Program-made: the position numbers and the translations under genes
Notes under the pieces: model-generated
Database searches by the model: none
What the model saw: the letters and a program-made list of their open reading frames with translations, nothing else
What the model was told of the DNA's origin: nothing
In this document: piece by piece, positions 16,282-23,844 of the stretch
Numbering within the stretch: the stretch's first letter is position 1
Layout of the letters: each line of letters begins with the position of its first letter
Assembly: GCA_937902565.1 (NCBI GenBank)
Contig: CALFMX010000053.1
Span: 1 to 27,533 of the forward strand
DNA: 27,533 nt
From: an uncultured Spirochaetales bacterium
GTDB taxonomy: Bacteria; Spirochaetota; Spirochaetia; Sphaerochaetales; Sphaerochaetaceae
Direction of reading: 5' to 3'

Positions 16282-16896
16282 CTAGATGTAGGTGATGGCC
16301 CCCGCCTTGCAAGCCCGTTCACACTCGTGGCAGACCAGGCACTCCCTCTTGATGATCGTGTGTGTCTCGTCTTTGACGACGATGGCATTGGAGGGGCAGA
16401 CGCGAACGCAACGGAGGCAGTTGGTGCACGTATTCGGGTCGATGCGCATCGCCTTCTTCGAAAAACGCCCGAAAAAGCTCAAGATTGTCCCGTATGGACA
16501 GAGGTGGCGGTGCCACAACGCCTCATCGAAGAGGATGGAGAGAAGGGCCCCTATTCCGAGAAGGGCTGGCAGGATCGGCAGTTTCTTGCCGGTCTTGAAG
16601 ACAAAGGCCATCGTCGCTAGAAAGAGGACGAGGACGATGTTTCGTGGTATATCGCCTTCGATCCAGGTGGGCATCTTCTGCCGCTTGACTCTCAATCTTC
16701 TCTTCACCCAGCTGATCGGCCTGATGACCGTATTGATGGGGCAGATCCACCCACAATAGAAGCGGCTGAAGAGAAGGGTCAAGAGCGTCGAGGAGGCGAA
16801 GATAAGCATCCAGAGCTGGACCCTCCCCTTGAAAATCAAGAGGATGAAGAACAGCAACGATGCGACCTGTACACTGCGTTGGATGGCCTTTTTCAT
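16282..16896 (-). CDS. NapH/NosR-like membrane protein with two [4Fe-4S] ferredoxin clusters
   Basis: The 204-residue protein has transmembrane helices near residues 10-22, 27-45 and 86-100, and a weaker one near 108-124. A CX3CP pair lies at Cys48 and Cys52 in FYCGWICP, and another Cys-Pro (Cys133) in HRHLCPYG. The C-terminus holds two ferredoxin motifs: Cys157, 160, 163, 167 and Cys186, 189, 192, 196. This layout is typical of NapH/MauN/NosR-type electron-transfer proteins, which pass electrons between quinol or a flavoprotein and a periplasmic or cytosolic partner. The partner here is unknown. The gene sits four bases after the cupin gene, with its ribosome site AAGGAG inside the cupin's last codons, so the two form one operon. 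Confidence 0.88.
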   Translation of the reverse strand: MKKAIQRSVQVASLLFFILLIFKGRVQLWMLIFASSTLLTLLFSRFYCGWICPINTVIRPISWVKRRLRVKRQKMPTWIEGDIPRNIVLVLFLATMAFVFKTGKKLPILPALLGIGALLSILFDEALWHRHLCPYGTILSFFGRFSKKAMRIDPNTCTNCLRCVRVCPSNAIVVKDETHTIIKRECLVCHECERACKAGAITYI

Positions 16897-16900
16897 GTAA

Positions 16901-17221
16901 TTACTCCTTGTATACCCGTGGATGTGGTGTTTTCACGATGAAGAACTCCACCGGCTCATCGCCGCCATTGGTGATATTCATCTTGGTATGGAAGGGGACT
17001 TGCACCACTCGCTCGCTGTAGACGTGGGCTTCCTGTTCGCCCAGCTGCATGGAGAGCTTTCCACGGACGATGATCAAAAAGACGTTTGAGTCGCTGTGAT
17101 GCTCCGGAAGCCGTTCGCCGCCTGGCAGCACCACGTGGTTGATCATGGCCACATCTTCATTGATCAAGCGTTCGATAACCTTTTCGTCGGTTGCGGTGTA
17201 GGTGAAAATTGTCTCTATCAT
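16901..17221 (-). CDS. Small single-domain cupin protein
   Basis: The 106-residue protein is one cupin barrel. Motif 1 is seen in LPGGERLPEHHSDSNVFLIIVRG, with His41-His42, and motif 2 in VQVPFHTKMNITN, with His78. The Glu usual in motif 1 is not at its place (Asn46), so metal binding may be altered. Such small cupins bind a metal or a small ligand and often act as sensors or accessory proteins; no reaction can be assigned. ATG 17221 follows AAGGAGT with five bases spacing. It is the first gene of the cupin-ferredoxin operon, divergent from the Crp/Fnr regulator gene with an 84-bp gap that contains an inverted repeat. Confidence 0.8.
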   Translation of the reverse strand: MIETIFTYTATDEKVIERLINEDVAMINHVVLPGGERLPEHHSDSNVFLIIVRGKLSMQLGEQEAHVYSERVVQVPFHTKMNITNGGDEPVEFFIVKTPHPRVYKE

Positions 17222-17247
17222 AGGGTACTCCTTGTGATGATGTTGCT

Positions 17248-17253
17248 AGTATA
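17248..17253 (-). promoter_or_regulatory. -10 box of the cupin-ferredoxin operon
   Basis: TATACT on the minus strand is a 5-of-6 match to the -10 consensus. At 17 bp upstream the sequence reads CACATT, not a -35 box, so the promoter likely needs an activator. The expected start is near 17241, about 20 nt before ATG 17221. Confidence 0.55.
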
Positions 17254-17271
17254 GTAGCGCAGATTCCAATA

Positions 17272-17293
17272 ATGTGTATCATAGGTCACACAT
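17272..17293. promoter_or_regulatory. Crp/Fnr-type inverted repeat, candidate operator in the divergent gap
   Basis: ATGTGT (17272-17277) and ACACAT (17288-17293) form a perfect inverted repeat with a 10-bp centre, making a 22-bp site of the size used by Crp/Fnr dimers. Its centre lies about 41.5 bp upstream of the start predicted for the cupin operon, the standard class II activator position. It also lies just before the regulator's ribosome site, so the same site may repress the regulator gene. Confidence 0.6.
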
Positions 17294-17305
17294 ATGGAGC
17301 GATGA

Positions 17306-17944
17306 ATGGTGAAAAAACTGTGGTTCGATAGTGAAGAGATAGAAATCTTCATCAAGGCAGGACGAGCACGCCGTACCTCTTATGCAAAGGATCAGATCAT
17401 CGCCCTGCAAGGAGAGCGGTGTACGACGCTCGACCTCATCCTCGATGGTTCGGTCTGCATGCAGAACCTCGATGAGGAGGGGCGGCTCTTCAAGGCAGAA
17501 GTGTTGGACGCCGGCGAGAGCTGCGGTGCAACGCTGCTCTTTGGCAGCAACAACACCTATCCCATGCAGGTCGTGGCCCAGCAGCCGTGTACAATCCTCC
17601 ATCTGAAGCGGGAGCTCGTGCTTGAGCTTTGCGAGAGTCGTGAGGAGGTCCTGCTCACCCTTTTGGCGATCATCAGCGACCGGGCCCATCGACTGGGCAC
17701 CACCATCAATCGTCTGGTGACCCTGGACCTGAGAGAGAGTCTGCTCTCCTACCTCCATCGCCTTGCCAAGGAGCAAGGAACGCGGAGTGTTACCTTGCCG
17801 ATCACCAAAAAAGAGCTTGCCGAACGTCTGGGCTTCGCCCGTACGTCGCTGAGTCGGCAGTTGGCACTGCTCCGTGACGAAGGGGTGCTCTCGATGGATG
17901 GGAGGAGTATCACCCTTCACCCATCCTTGTTATCTGAAGAGTAG
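17306..17944 (+). CDS. Crp/Fnr family transcriptional regulator
   Basis: The 212-residue protein has an N-terminal cyclic-nucleotide-binding-type beta roll (about 10-120, with ILDGSVCMQN and LDAGESCGATLLFG), a long dimer helix (about 125-150) and a C-terminal winged helix. The winged helix contains ITKKELAERLGFARTSLSRQLALLRDEG (about 170-200), where SLSRQL is the recognition helix. Five cysteines (39, 51, 73, 95, 109) do not form the N-terminal cluster of classical Fnr, and the cAMP-binding residues of Crp are not obvious, so the signal is unknown. ATG 17306 has GGAG before it. It probably controls the divergent cupin-ferredoxin operon and itself through the inverted repeat between them. Confidence 0.88.
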   Translation: MVKKLWFDSEEIEIFIKAGRARRTSYAKDQIIALQGERCTTLDLILDGSVCMQNLDEEGRLFKAEVLDAGESCGATLLFGSNNTYPMQVVAQQPCTILHLKRELVLELCESREEVLLTLLAIISDRAHRLGTTINRLVTLDLRESLLSYLHRLAKEQGTRSVTLPITKKELAERLGFARTSLSRQLALLRDEGVLSMDGRSITLHPSLLSEE

Positions 17945-17965
17945 GTGAAGAAGGGTTTGCCTTTC

Positions 17966-17995
17966 TTGCCTCCTCCCCCTCTCCATTTGTATAAC
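17966..17995 (+). promoter_or_regulatory. Candidate promoter of the exported repeat protein gene
   Basis: TTGCCT (17966-17971), an 18-bp spacer and TATAAC (17990-17995, 5 of 6) lie 30 bp before ATG 18026. An independent promoter fits the 81-bp gap from the Crp/Fnr gene. Confidence 0.5.
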
Positions 17996-18025
17996 TATAT
18001 GCAAGAGATGAAAGGAGAGAAATCT

Positions 18026-19228
18026 ATGAAACGAACACACATTGGATTGATCATTATTCTTACTGTCGTCTCGATGGGTCTGGGTGCACACCCGACCGCA
18101 GAGACGCAGTACGCGGCCATCGCGGGGAAGACCTTCTCCCTCAATGAGGCTAAACCAGTATTTGAGAAGCTCGATGTCACCATCGAGAAGGAGCGCGAAG
18201 CGCTTGGAAAGACGATGGCGGAGGCAGTGAGGAAGGGAGACCTCCAGGCGTATCGCCAAGGCCAGAGGGACCTTGCCCTCCTCTCTACCTACCGTATGAG
18301 CCGAAAGCAGAGCGATGCACTGCTGAGTGAGCTGCTCACCCTCGATGAGAGCGAGCAGGGCGAATGGGCTGCCTGGCTTCAAGAGAAGAGCCCCTATTGG
18401 AGACCGACGCTGACCCTGGACTTCTCGAGTGAGGGGGAGGGGTATCGCTACAGCTACCGCCAGCAGATCAGGGCGAACGCCAATGGGGAGGTCACCCTCC
18501 CTGCAGCCGGAGATATCCGCTTCAATACACGACAGGTCGGCATCCTCGCCGGCTGGGGGCTTACCCCCGATAGCGTCACCTACCAACAGGGAGAGACCAT
18601 CACCATGCCCTATACCGACCAGACCCTCTATGCCATCTACCAGGACGGGGTTCGCTTCATCGACGAACGGAGCAATATCGACCTCGTGTTCAGTGGGGAT
18701 GAGGTCACCGTCCCCGTGCCCGAGAGTGGGTCGGCAGAGGCCATCTTCGGCGGCTGGTATGATCGTACCACCGGGGAGCTCATCACCGATGTCTCCTCCT
18801 ACCAGAGGGAAGGCAAGGGCGGCTACTATGAGGCGCTCTGGAAGGAGGTCTCCATCGATGGGATCGCCCTGCTCTACTGGGACAGCAGTGCAGTGCCGAC
18901 AAACACCCAGCTGGCGGTCGGCTTCTCCTACACCAACCGGGGCAATGTTGACGAGAGAGCCCTGAGGGCGACGCTCTCAAGTGAGAGCGAGTACGTCACC
19001 CTCCTTCGAGACCAGCTCACCCTCTCCCGCCTCAATGCCGGGTATACGAGCACCAACAACAGCCGCTGGTCCTCAACCGCTTCACAGCGGATCTATGGGG
19101 AGGCCAACACGATGCGCCTGCTCATCTCACCCGATGCCCCGTCCGGGACAGAGATCCCGTTGACCCTCACCATCACCGATGAGGGCGACAATCAGTGGAG
19201 CCGGGAGTTTGTGCTGACGGTACGGTAG
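18026..19228 (+). CDS. Exported protein of unknown function with InlB/Flg_new-like repeats
   Basis: The 400-residue protein starts with a signal peptide (MKRTHIGLIIILTVVSMG, cut probably after LGAHP or nearby). A charged helical region follows (about 20-140). Two segments resemble the Listeria-Bacteroides (InlB B / Flg_new) beta repeat: AGWGLTPDSVTYQQGETIT, ending in TLYAIY, and GGWYDRTTGELITD, ending YYEALW. The C-terminal 110 residues look like a beta-sandwich (RLLISPDAPSGTEIPLTLTI). These repeats are found in cell-surface proteins. The frame is open back to a GTG at 17945, but ATG 18026 is chosen for AAGGAG eight bases before it and the signal peptide directly after it. There is no lipobox cysteine, so it is secreted or periplasmic. 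No function is assigned. Confidence 0.75.
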   Translation: MKRTHIGLIIILTVVSMGLGAHPTAETQYAAIAGKTFSLNEAKPVFEKLDVTIEKEREALGKTMAEAVRKGDLQAYRQGQRDLALLSTYRMSRKQSDALLSELLTLDESEQGEWAAWLQEKSPYWRPTLTLDFSSEGEGYRYSYRQQIRANANGEVTLPAAGDIRFNTRQVGILAGWGLTPDSVTYQQGETITMPYTDQTLYAIYQDGVRFIDERSNIDLVFSGDEVTVPVPESGSAEAIFGGWYDRTTGELITDVSSYQREGKGGYYEALWKEVSIDGIALLYWDSSAVPTNTQLAVGFSYTNRGNVDERALRATLSSESEYVTLLRDQLTLSRLNAGYTSTNNSRWSSTASQRIYGEANTMRLLISPDAPSGTEIPLTLTITDEGDNQWSREFVLTVR

Positions 19229-19234
19229 GCAAAA

Positions 19235-20014
19235 TCAGTACTGCTCTGCGATGTAGACGCCGAGCAGAGTGGTGTGGGTGCTCATTCCCATCGGGGTGGG
19301 CACCCCATTCTTTTGGCCCAGGAGGCGGGAGAGCGGGGAGTCGGGGAGGGTCTGTACTCGCTTGACCCCCATCTTCGGGAGGATCTCGACAAGGGTGGCT
19401 GCAGCGCTGTCGGTGAGGGCGAACGCCTCCACTGCCACCTCGCCGTTGATGAAGGCGTAGGCGTCATCGATGGACACCGTCTGGTACCCCTCGCCCAAGA
19501 ACGCCCACGCCGCCTTATCGCGCACCAGGTAGCCTTCGCGTTCGTTGGCTGCCCGGTAGATCCGGTCCAGCGTCTGCCACTGGGCCGGGTGCGGAGAGGC
19601 GTGGGGACCCGGCTCTTCTTCCAGGTCAAACGAGAGGAGACTTGAGGTGGTGGTGTAGCCGTTGGCCTCGTAGAACCCCCTGACCGCGGGAAAGAGGGTG
19701 ATGGGCTTCTGGCAAGAGGATGCGGCCGCTTCAAGGAGTGTTGCCATCAGGCCTCTCCTCCTGTACCGCTCATCGGTGGCCGCCCCCACGATGAAGGCGC
19801 AGGGGGATTCACACCCCCCCTGGACGTAGGAGGCGGGCAGTGCGTGGAGCGCGCTGGCCAGCACCCCATCGACGCGGGCCACAAAGATATTGTGGGGAGC
19901 GTAGCGGAGGGTGAAGAAGCGGTCGAGCCATGCGCGATCCTCGTTGAAGACGCGCGCCCAGAGCTCGTAGAGCTCGTCGCGCTCACGTGGATCGGAGACC
20001 CGCACTTCGGTCAT
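19235..20014 (-). CDS. GNAT family N-acetyltransferase, Eis-like two-part layout
   Basis: The 259-residue protein starts with a GNAT domain (about 1-130). The acetyl-CoA pyrophosphate loop is seen in RYRRRGLMATLLEAA (about 82-96), followed by the typical strand and FYEANGYTTT (about 112-121). The C-terminal half (about 140-259) resembles the second domain of Eis/SCP2-type acetyltransferases (VRDKAAWAFLGEG, GEVAVEAFALTDSAA). The acceptor is unknown; related enzymes acetylate aminoglycosides or small amines, but this one is shorter than true Eis (about 400 residues). The start overlaps the stop of the DUF2156 gene (ATGA), so the two are coupled. Confidence 0.82.
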   Translation of the reverse strand: MTEVRVSDPRERDELYELWARVFNEDRAWLDRFFTLRYAPHNIFVARVDGVLASALHALPASYVQGGCESPCAFIVGAATDERYRRRGLMATLLEAAASSCQKPITLFPAVRGFYEANGYTTTSSLLSFDLEEEPGPHASPHPAQWQTLDRIYRAANEREGYLVRDKAAWAFLGEGYQTVSIDDAYAFINGEVAVEAFALTDSAAATLVEILPKMGVKRVQTLPDSPLSRLLGQKNGVPTPMGMSTHTTLLGVYIAEQY

Positions 20015-20874
20015 GGCTTGGTCACCCGGTACTTTTCGACCATCAGGTCGGGGCGGTAGGAGAGCTTGGCCTTGCGCAGGCCCGGCACCCCGGCATCCTC
20101 CTGCCGGTTGACGTAGGTGACGTCGCTGAGGTACTGGGAGCAGAAGAGCTGGTTGATCACCGAGTAGATGCCGATGTAGGAGGTGTCCCCCTTCTCGAAG
20201 TGGACGATGGCCATCCCGTCGTCGATGATCTCACCGACGGTGAAGGCGGTGAGGTGGTGGTCGACACAGACCAGCATCCCCACAAAGCCCAGCTCATCCC
20301 AGTTGTCGAAGGTATTGCGCAGGGCCGTCAACTCGTCCTCGATCTCCTTGGTGGTGCTCGTCTGGGCATCGAGCCAGGTGGTCGATGCCATGGTGTAGCA
20401 CTCCTCGCGCATCTCCTTGGTCGAGAGGTGGCGCACCGAGTAGGTGTAGGCACGCTCGAACTGGCTGATATGGTTGCGCTTCGCCTGGAGCTTGCGTCCA
20501 CTGAGCTTGATGAGCTTCTCGCTGGTGTAGAGGTAGTCGTCAAGGTTGCGGATGTGCTCTGCGGTGTAGCCCATCGCCTGCAGCTCCTGTGCCTCCTTGC
20601 GGGGGACGCACTCGAGCTGTAGACGCTGCCCGCTCTCCCTGCAGTGCGCCTCGAGTTCGGCCATCGCGGCCGGCAGGTCTTCGGTGACCGGCAGGAGGAA
20701 GCAGTCATCCTCGGCGAGGTGCAAATAGAAGGCGGTGTCGGTCTTGCAAATAGTAAGACCTACCACGTCTTTCCACAACACCGAGAAAGAGTAGTGGTAC
20801 TGGTAGGCCTGGTAGCGACTGTCGTGTGGAAACAGGTGTCTGTCCTTGGAGGACGGTTCGTAGAATTCTAACAT
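20011..20874 (-). CDS. DUF2156 / phosphatidylglycerol lysyltransferase-like protein
   Basis: The 287-residue soluble protein has the GNAT-like double fold of DUF2156 (MprF C-terminal type). Landmarks are LIKLSGRKLQAKRNHISQFER (about 134-154), a central linker, HHLTAFTVGEII (about 205-216) and FEKGDTSYIGIYSVINQLFCSQ (about 224-245), ending in DLMVEKYRV. Full MprF has a long membrane part that is absent here, so this is the stand-alone cytosolic type of unknown acceptor, found in many Firmicutes, Bacteroidetes and spirochaetes. ATG 20874 is chosen because GAGG lies four bases before it and the family sequence starts there; the frame stays open to 21036. It heads a two-gene unit with the GNAT gene. 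Confidence 0.83.
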   Translation of the reverse strand: MLEFYEPSSKDRHLFPHDSRYQAYQYHYSFSVLWKDVVGLTICKTDTAFYLHLAEDDCFLLPVTEDLPAAMAELEAHCRESGQRLQLECVPRKEAQELQAMGYTAEHIRNLDDYLYTSEKLIKLSGRKLQAKRNHISQFERAYTYSVRHLSTKEMREECYTMASTTWLDAQTSTTKEIEDELTALRNTFDNWDELGFVGMLVCVDHHLTAFTVGEIIDDGMAIVHFEKGDTSYIGIYSVINQLFCSQYLSDVTYVNRQEDAGVPGLRKAKLSYRPDLMVEKYRVTKP

Positions 20875-20881
20875 GATACCT

Positions 20882-20893
20882 CGAATATATTCG
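20882..20893. promoter_or_regulatory. Perfect 12-bp palindrome in the leader of the DUF2156 gene
   Basis: CGAATATATTCG is its own reverse complement. It lies between the predicted transcription start (about 20901) and the ribosome site of the DUF2156 gene, where a bound repressor or RNA hairpin could limit expression. Confidence 0.45.
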
Positions 20894-20907
20894 TATATAC
20901 TCATATA

Positions 20908-20936
20908 TTGATACGTTGTTTCTCTCTCATAGTCAA
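20908..20936 (-). promoter_or_regulatory. Promoter of the DUF2156-GNAT operon
   Basis: TTGACT (20936-20931, 5 of 6) and TATCAA (20913-20908, 4 of 6) are separated by exactly 17 bp, and the start falls about 27 nt before ATG 20874. From here to 21210 no gene is seen: the rest of the gap holds the left end of the insertion sequence. Confidence 0.65.
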
Positions 20937-21072
20937 GCAAACGCACTGACAGGATAACGATAGTACCCAACGAGATACTTGGCAAGATGGGAGGGGGCAA
21001 TAGGGTGAATTCTCCGTTCCAGCACGTTGTAGTCAATATCCCTCTTGACCTATTCGCTCCGCTACCTTACTA

Positions 21073-21088
21073 TCCTGAGTTCCGCAGT
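21073..21088 (+). repeat. Left terminal inverted repeat of the insertion sequence
   Basis: TCCTGAGTTCCGCAGT matches the reverse complement of the right end at 23845-23860 (TCCATAGTTCCGCAGT) with two mismatches. The inner 11 bp are identical. Confidence 0.62.
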
Positions 21089-21115
21089 AGATTCCCAATA
21101 ATCAGTTCATAATTA

Positions 21116-21142
21116 ATTGCATTCAAATGAGATGAATGCAAT
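21116..21142. repeat. Inverted repeat inside the left end of the insertion sequence
   Basis: ATTGCATTC (21116-21124) and GAATGCAAT (21134-21142) form a perfect 9-bp inverted repeat with a 9-nt loop. On the minus strand it follows the accessory gene and is followed by an AT-rich tract without a clean T-run. It could terminate the element's transcript or be a transposase-related site; neither is proven. Confidence 0.5.
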
Positions 21143-21210
21143 CATGGAATCCAAAATATGTAGTACAATGGAGCTGTCCTAAAAAGAATTTTGTGTTTTA
21201 GGCGGCAAGA

Positions 21211-21693
21211 TCACTGCAATCGCCCGTTCCCTTCAAGAAGATGGCGTGCAATCGCCGCGTTGAGGATCTGGTTCATGCTCAGCCCGGTTTCCCGGGCATG
21301 TGCCGAGAGTGCCTCCCTGGTCGATGGGGTGACCAGGGCGAAGAGGCGGTGGCTCTTGCGCTCCTGTGGGTGTGCGGCGATTGCCGGCGGCTCGCCCACG
21401 TTTGCCAGGGCCTTGCCCCTGGCAAGGTCGATGTCCCAGTCCGAGGCGATCTCCTCGACCAGCGCATTGAAGCCCTCCATCCTCTCGGCCAGCCCCTCGA
21501 GCTCCTGCTGCCATTCGGTGATGGCCGCCGCCATGGGCGAGTCCTGCAGGGACTCGGGCAGGTTCCCGATCTTCCCGCCCTCGGCGGCGCAGAGGGTGTC
21601 GACGATGCCGTTGAAGCGGTCGATCTCCTTGGTGAGGTTGGCATTGAACCTGCGCAATGCCATGGCCAGGGTTGTCCTGTCGCTCTTGTTCAT
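21211..21693 (-). CDS. IS accessory protein with a C-terminal ribbon-helix-helix-like segment
   Basis: The 160-residue protein has a helical N-terminal part (about 1-105) with acidic stretches (EWQQELEGLAERMEGFNALVEE) and a C-terminal 45-residue segment, HRLFALVTPSTREALSAHARE followed by SMNQILNAAIARHLLEG. That segment has the strand-helix-helix pattern of CopG/Arc-type DNA-binding domains. It is transcribed with the transposase: its ATG lies 35 bp after the transposase stop on the same strand. It lies inside the terminal repeats, so it moves with the element. A regulator of transposition or a DNA-binding partner of the transposase is the natural guess, but this is not known for the family. 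No good alternative function is seen. Confidence 0.7.
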   Translation of the reverse strand: MNKSDRTTLAMALRRFNANLTKEIDRFNGIVDTLCAAEGGKIGNLPESLQDSPMAAAITEWQQELEGLAERMEGFNALVEEIASDWDIDLARGKALANVGEPPAIAAHPQERKSHRLFALVTPSTREALSAHARETGLSMNQILNAAIARHLLEGNGRLQ

Positions 21694-21728
21694 CCAATCG
21701 CTCCTTTATGCGCATGCGCATGAAATCC

Positions 21729-23711
21729 TCATTGGCCCACCTGCTTCGTCAGGTTGTTGAGGCTCCTGGCATCCTGCTTGCTGAAGTACTTGCGCGTCAT
21801 GTCGATCCCCGTGGCGATCCCGATGCGTTCCAGCACCCGGTCGCAGAAGGTGCTCATGTAGATGTTCGAGCCCACGTGCACCAGTTGCGCCCTCCTCAGC
21901 GAATCGACGATCTGCTCATGGGGGATGGTGCCCCTCAGCTCCTTCACCTCGAGGATCCTCAGCAGCAGCAGCGAGACGAAGCACGTCAGCAGATGGGCCT
22001 CGATGCTGTGCGGCATGCGCACGAACATGGGGCGGGTGGCCAGGATGGACTTGGTGATCTTGAAGCTCTCCTCGATCTCCCACAGCCCGCGGTACATGTC
22101 CACGATGTCATGGGCGGTGACGGTGCGGTTGAGCTCGAAGAGCTGGTCATACGTCCTGAAGCGGGCCGTGCCCTTCCACGGCTTCTCATTCCCGTCGATG
22201 CCCACCACGTTGGTCTCCAGCAGGTAGTAGCCGTCATGCCTCTCGTCCCGTGCGATGGCATCCTCGTCGAGGGCCTTGATGAATTCGATGTCCTTGTACA
22301 GCTCGCCGCTGTCGGGGTCGTAGGCGTCCGCCCTGAAGTACTTGTTGGCCCCATGGGTGTCGAAGACCTTCCCGCTGCGCTGTGCCCGCTCCAGGGCCGC
22401 CTGGCGGTCGATCCTGGCCTTGACCGCATATTTGCGGCTCCAGAAGGCTATCTGGATGGTGTTGACCTCGACTTTCACCTTGCGCTCCTGCTCGTCGACG
22501 GCGGTCCTGCGCTCGGTGACCTCCTTGCGCCATTTGATCCTGAACGTGGGCACCGTCACCCTGGCACCGGCAGGCACCCCGCCGCCGAGGACGTCCTCGC
22601 CATCCAGCAGGGCCCCGAGGGCCTGCTCCTCGGCAAGGTCCCTCGCCGAGACCTCGCCCCGGGTCTGCTCATACCCGTGCGGGTCGAACACCCACCCCTG
22701 TGTCGGCTCGTCGACCATCTTGATGCTCCTGCTGATGATGTAGCCCTGCCTCTGGGCGAGGATGTTGCAGATGTTGGTGCCCCCGGTCACCCCCTTGTCG
22801 GCGACGTAGATCACCTTGTCCAGCTCGAATTCCTCCTTGGCGTACCGTGCCATGGGCAGGAATGTGCTGCCGTCGTTGGTGTTGCCGGGGAACATGCCGT
22901 AGGTGACCGGCAGCCCCTCCCGGTCCATGAACAGGCCCATCTGCACGATGGGCAGCCTGCGCCCCTCCTTGCTCACCCCCCGCTTGCGCAGCCCCGCGAC
23001 GACGGTCTCCTCCCCCCATTCGTCGATGACGACCCGGTCCCGGTCCGGGCCGTCGATCTCGAAGTAGAAGTTGGTCACGTCGTAGAACAGCAGCGACGTG
23101 TCGCGCCCCCAGGTGCGCTTGACCTGCCGGTGCAGATGGCTCAGCAGGTCGCTGCTGTATTCGCTGAGGAAGGGGAACGAGCGGTACACGTCGTCGTCGG
23201 TGAAGGCCGAGTTGCCCAGCATGAACCGGTCGCGCATCCGCCACGTGGCCAGCTTGGAGTCCGGGGCGATGATCCTGCCGAAGACCAGCAGCTTGAAGAT
23301 CATGTCCATGTTGGCCTTGATGCCCCACTTCGAGCGCCTGTTGTTGAGGAACTGGTCGATCCCCAGCTTGTGGTAGATGACCGAGAGGGGATGGTGGCCG
23401 AAGTAATGGGCATTGTCTATGTAGGGGTTGTCCTTCTTCTCCCTGCTGAAGGGGATCCCCCCCAGGTCGTACCGCTCCTGCAGGTTGACCGCAATGCTCC
23501 TGTTGCTCTCCCGCGTGTTCTGGCCCGGCGAGAGGTCCCTGGCCAGCTCTTTGAAGTGGGCGACCGGGTCCTCATACTCCTTCTCCAGGTCGTGCAGGTA
23601 GCCGAGGAACTCCACCTTCTCCTTCGTCGGGTTCTTTTTCCCGGGCTTCCTGACGCTTTGCATGAAATAGAGGGCCTGCCCCTGCTTGTTCTTGAAGATC
23701 TTCAGCTCCAT
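21729..23711 (-). CDS. IS1634 family (IS4-type) DDE transposase
   Basis: The 660-residue transposase has the order expected for IS1634: an N-terminal domain, then LLFYDVTNFYFE (about residue 208, first catalytic Asp), VIYVADKGVTGG (about 300, second Asp), a long insertion (about 340-450), and YRGLWEIEESFKITKS (about 550, catalytic Glu in the Y-R-E signature of the IS4 group). The frame is intact, so the element may still be mobile. ATG 23711 follows GGGAGG with a seven-base gap. A TTGACA -35 box and a hairpin that would stop incoming transcription lie upstream. The high GC and smooth codon use differ from the AT-rich genes to its right. Confidence 0.93.
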   Translation of the reverse strand: MELKIFKNKQGQALYFMQSVRKPGKKNPTKEKVEFLGYLHDLEKEYEDPVAHFKELARDLSPGQNTRESNRSIAVNLQERYDLGGIPFSREKKDNPYIDNAHYFGHHPLSVIYHKLGIDQFLNNRRSKWGIKANMDMIFKLLVFGRIIAPDSKLATWRMRDRFMLGNSAFTDDDVYRSFPFLSEYSSDLLSHLHRQVKRTWGRDTSLLFYDVTNFYFEIDGPDRDRVVIDEWGEETVVAGLRKRGVSKEGRRLPIVQMGLFMDREGLPVTYGMFPGNTNDGSTFLPMARYAKEEFELDKVIYVADKGVTGGTNICNILAQRQGYIISRSIKMVDEPTQGWVFDPHGYEQTRGEVSARDLAEEQALGALLDGEDVLGGGVPAGARVTVPTFRIKWRKEVTERRTAVDEQERKVKVEVNTIQIAFWSRKYAVKARIDRQAALERAQRSGKVFDTHGANKYFRADAYDPDSGELYKDIEFIKALDEDAIARDERHDGYYLLETNVVGIDGNEKPWKGTARFRTYDQLFELNRTVTAHDIVDMYRGLWEIEESFKITKSILATRPMFVRMPHSIEAHLLTCFVSLLLLRILEVKELRGTIPHEQIVDSLRRAQLVHVGSNIYMSTFCDRVLERIGIATGIDMTRKYFSKQDARSLNNLTKQVGQ

Positions 23712-23768
23712 ATGCGCCTCCCTAGAGCCTGTGACTCTTATATTATACTACACTATACTACGATATAT

Positions 23769-23774
23769 TGTCAA
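23769..23774 (-). promoter_or_regulatory. -35 box of the transposase promoter
   Basis: An exact TTGACA on the minus strand. A -10 candidate, TAGTAT, lies 18 bp downstream, and a perfect TATAAT lies at 21 bp, too far for normal use. The transcript would start about 30-40 nt before ATG 23711. Confidence 0.5.
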
Positions 23775-23793
23775 GAGAAAAAGCATAAAACAA

Positions 23794-23811
23794 CCCGCAA
23801 CAACTTGCGGG
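23794..23811 (-). terminator. Hairpin that blocks transcription entering the insertion sequence
   Basis: CCCGCAA and TTGCGGG form a perfect 7-bp stem with a 4-nt loop. Reading the minus strand, TTGTTTT follows directly. It lies inside the right terminal repeat and upstream of the transposase promoter, so it would stop transcripts that come from outside; such shielding is known for other IS families. Confidence 0.55.
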
Positions 23812-23844
23812 CTCAAGATTTATAAACCGGAGGCTGTAACTGTC

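Noticed and set aside
20931..21109. A short plus-strand frame ending at the left IS border that includes HVVVNIPLDLFAPL, considered as the start of priA cut by the element.
   Set aside because: It has no start codon with a ribosome site, it runs opposite the promoter of the DUF2156 gene, and the right flank does not continue priA.
21657..23825. A 722-codon open frame on the plus strand opposite the transposase.
   Set aside because: It is the antisense of a GC-rich gene, is full of Val-Asp-Leu-Gly-Pro runs without any domain, and the minus strand carries the complete DDE motifs of a transposase.
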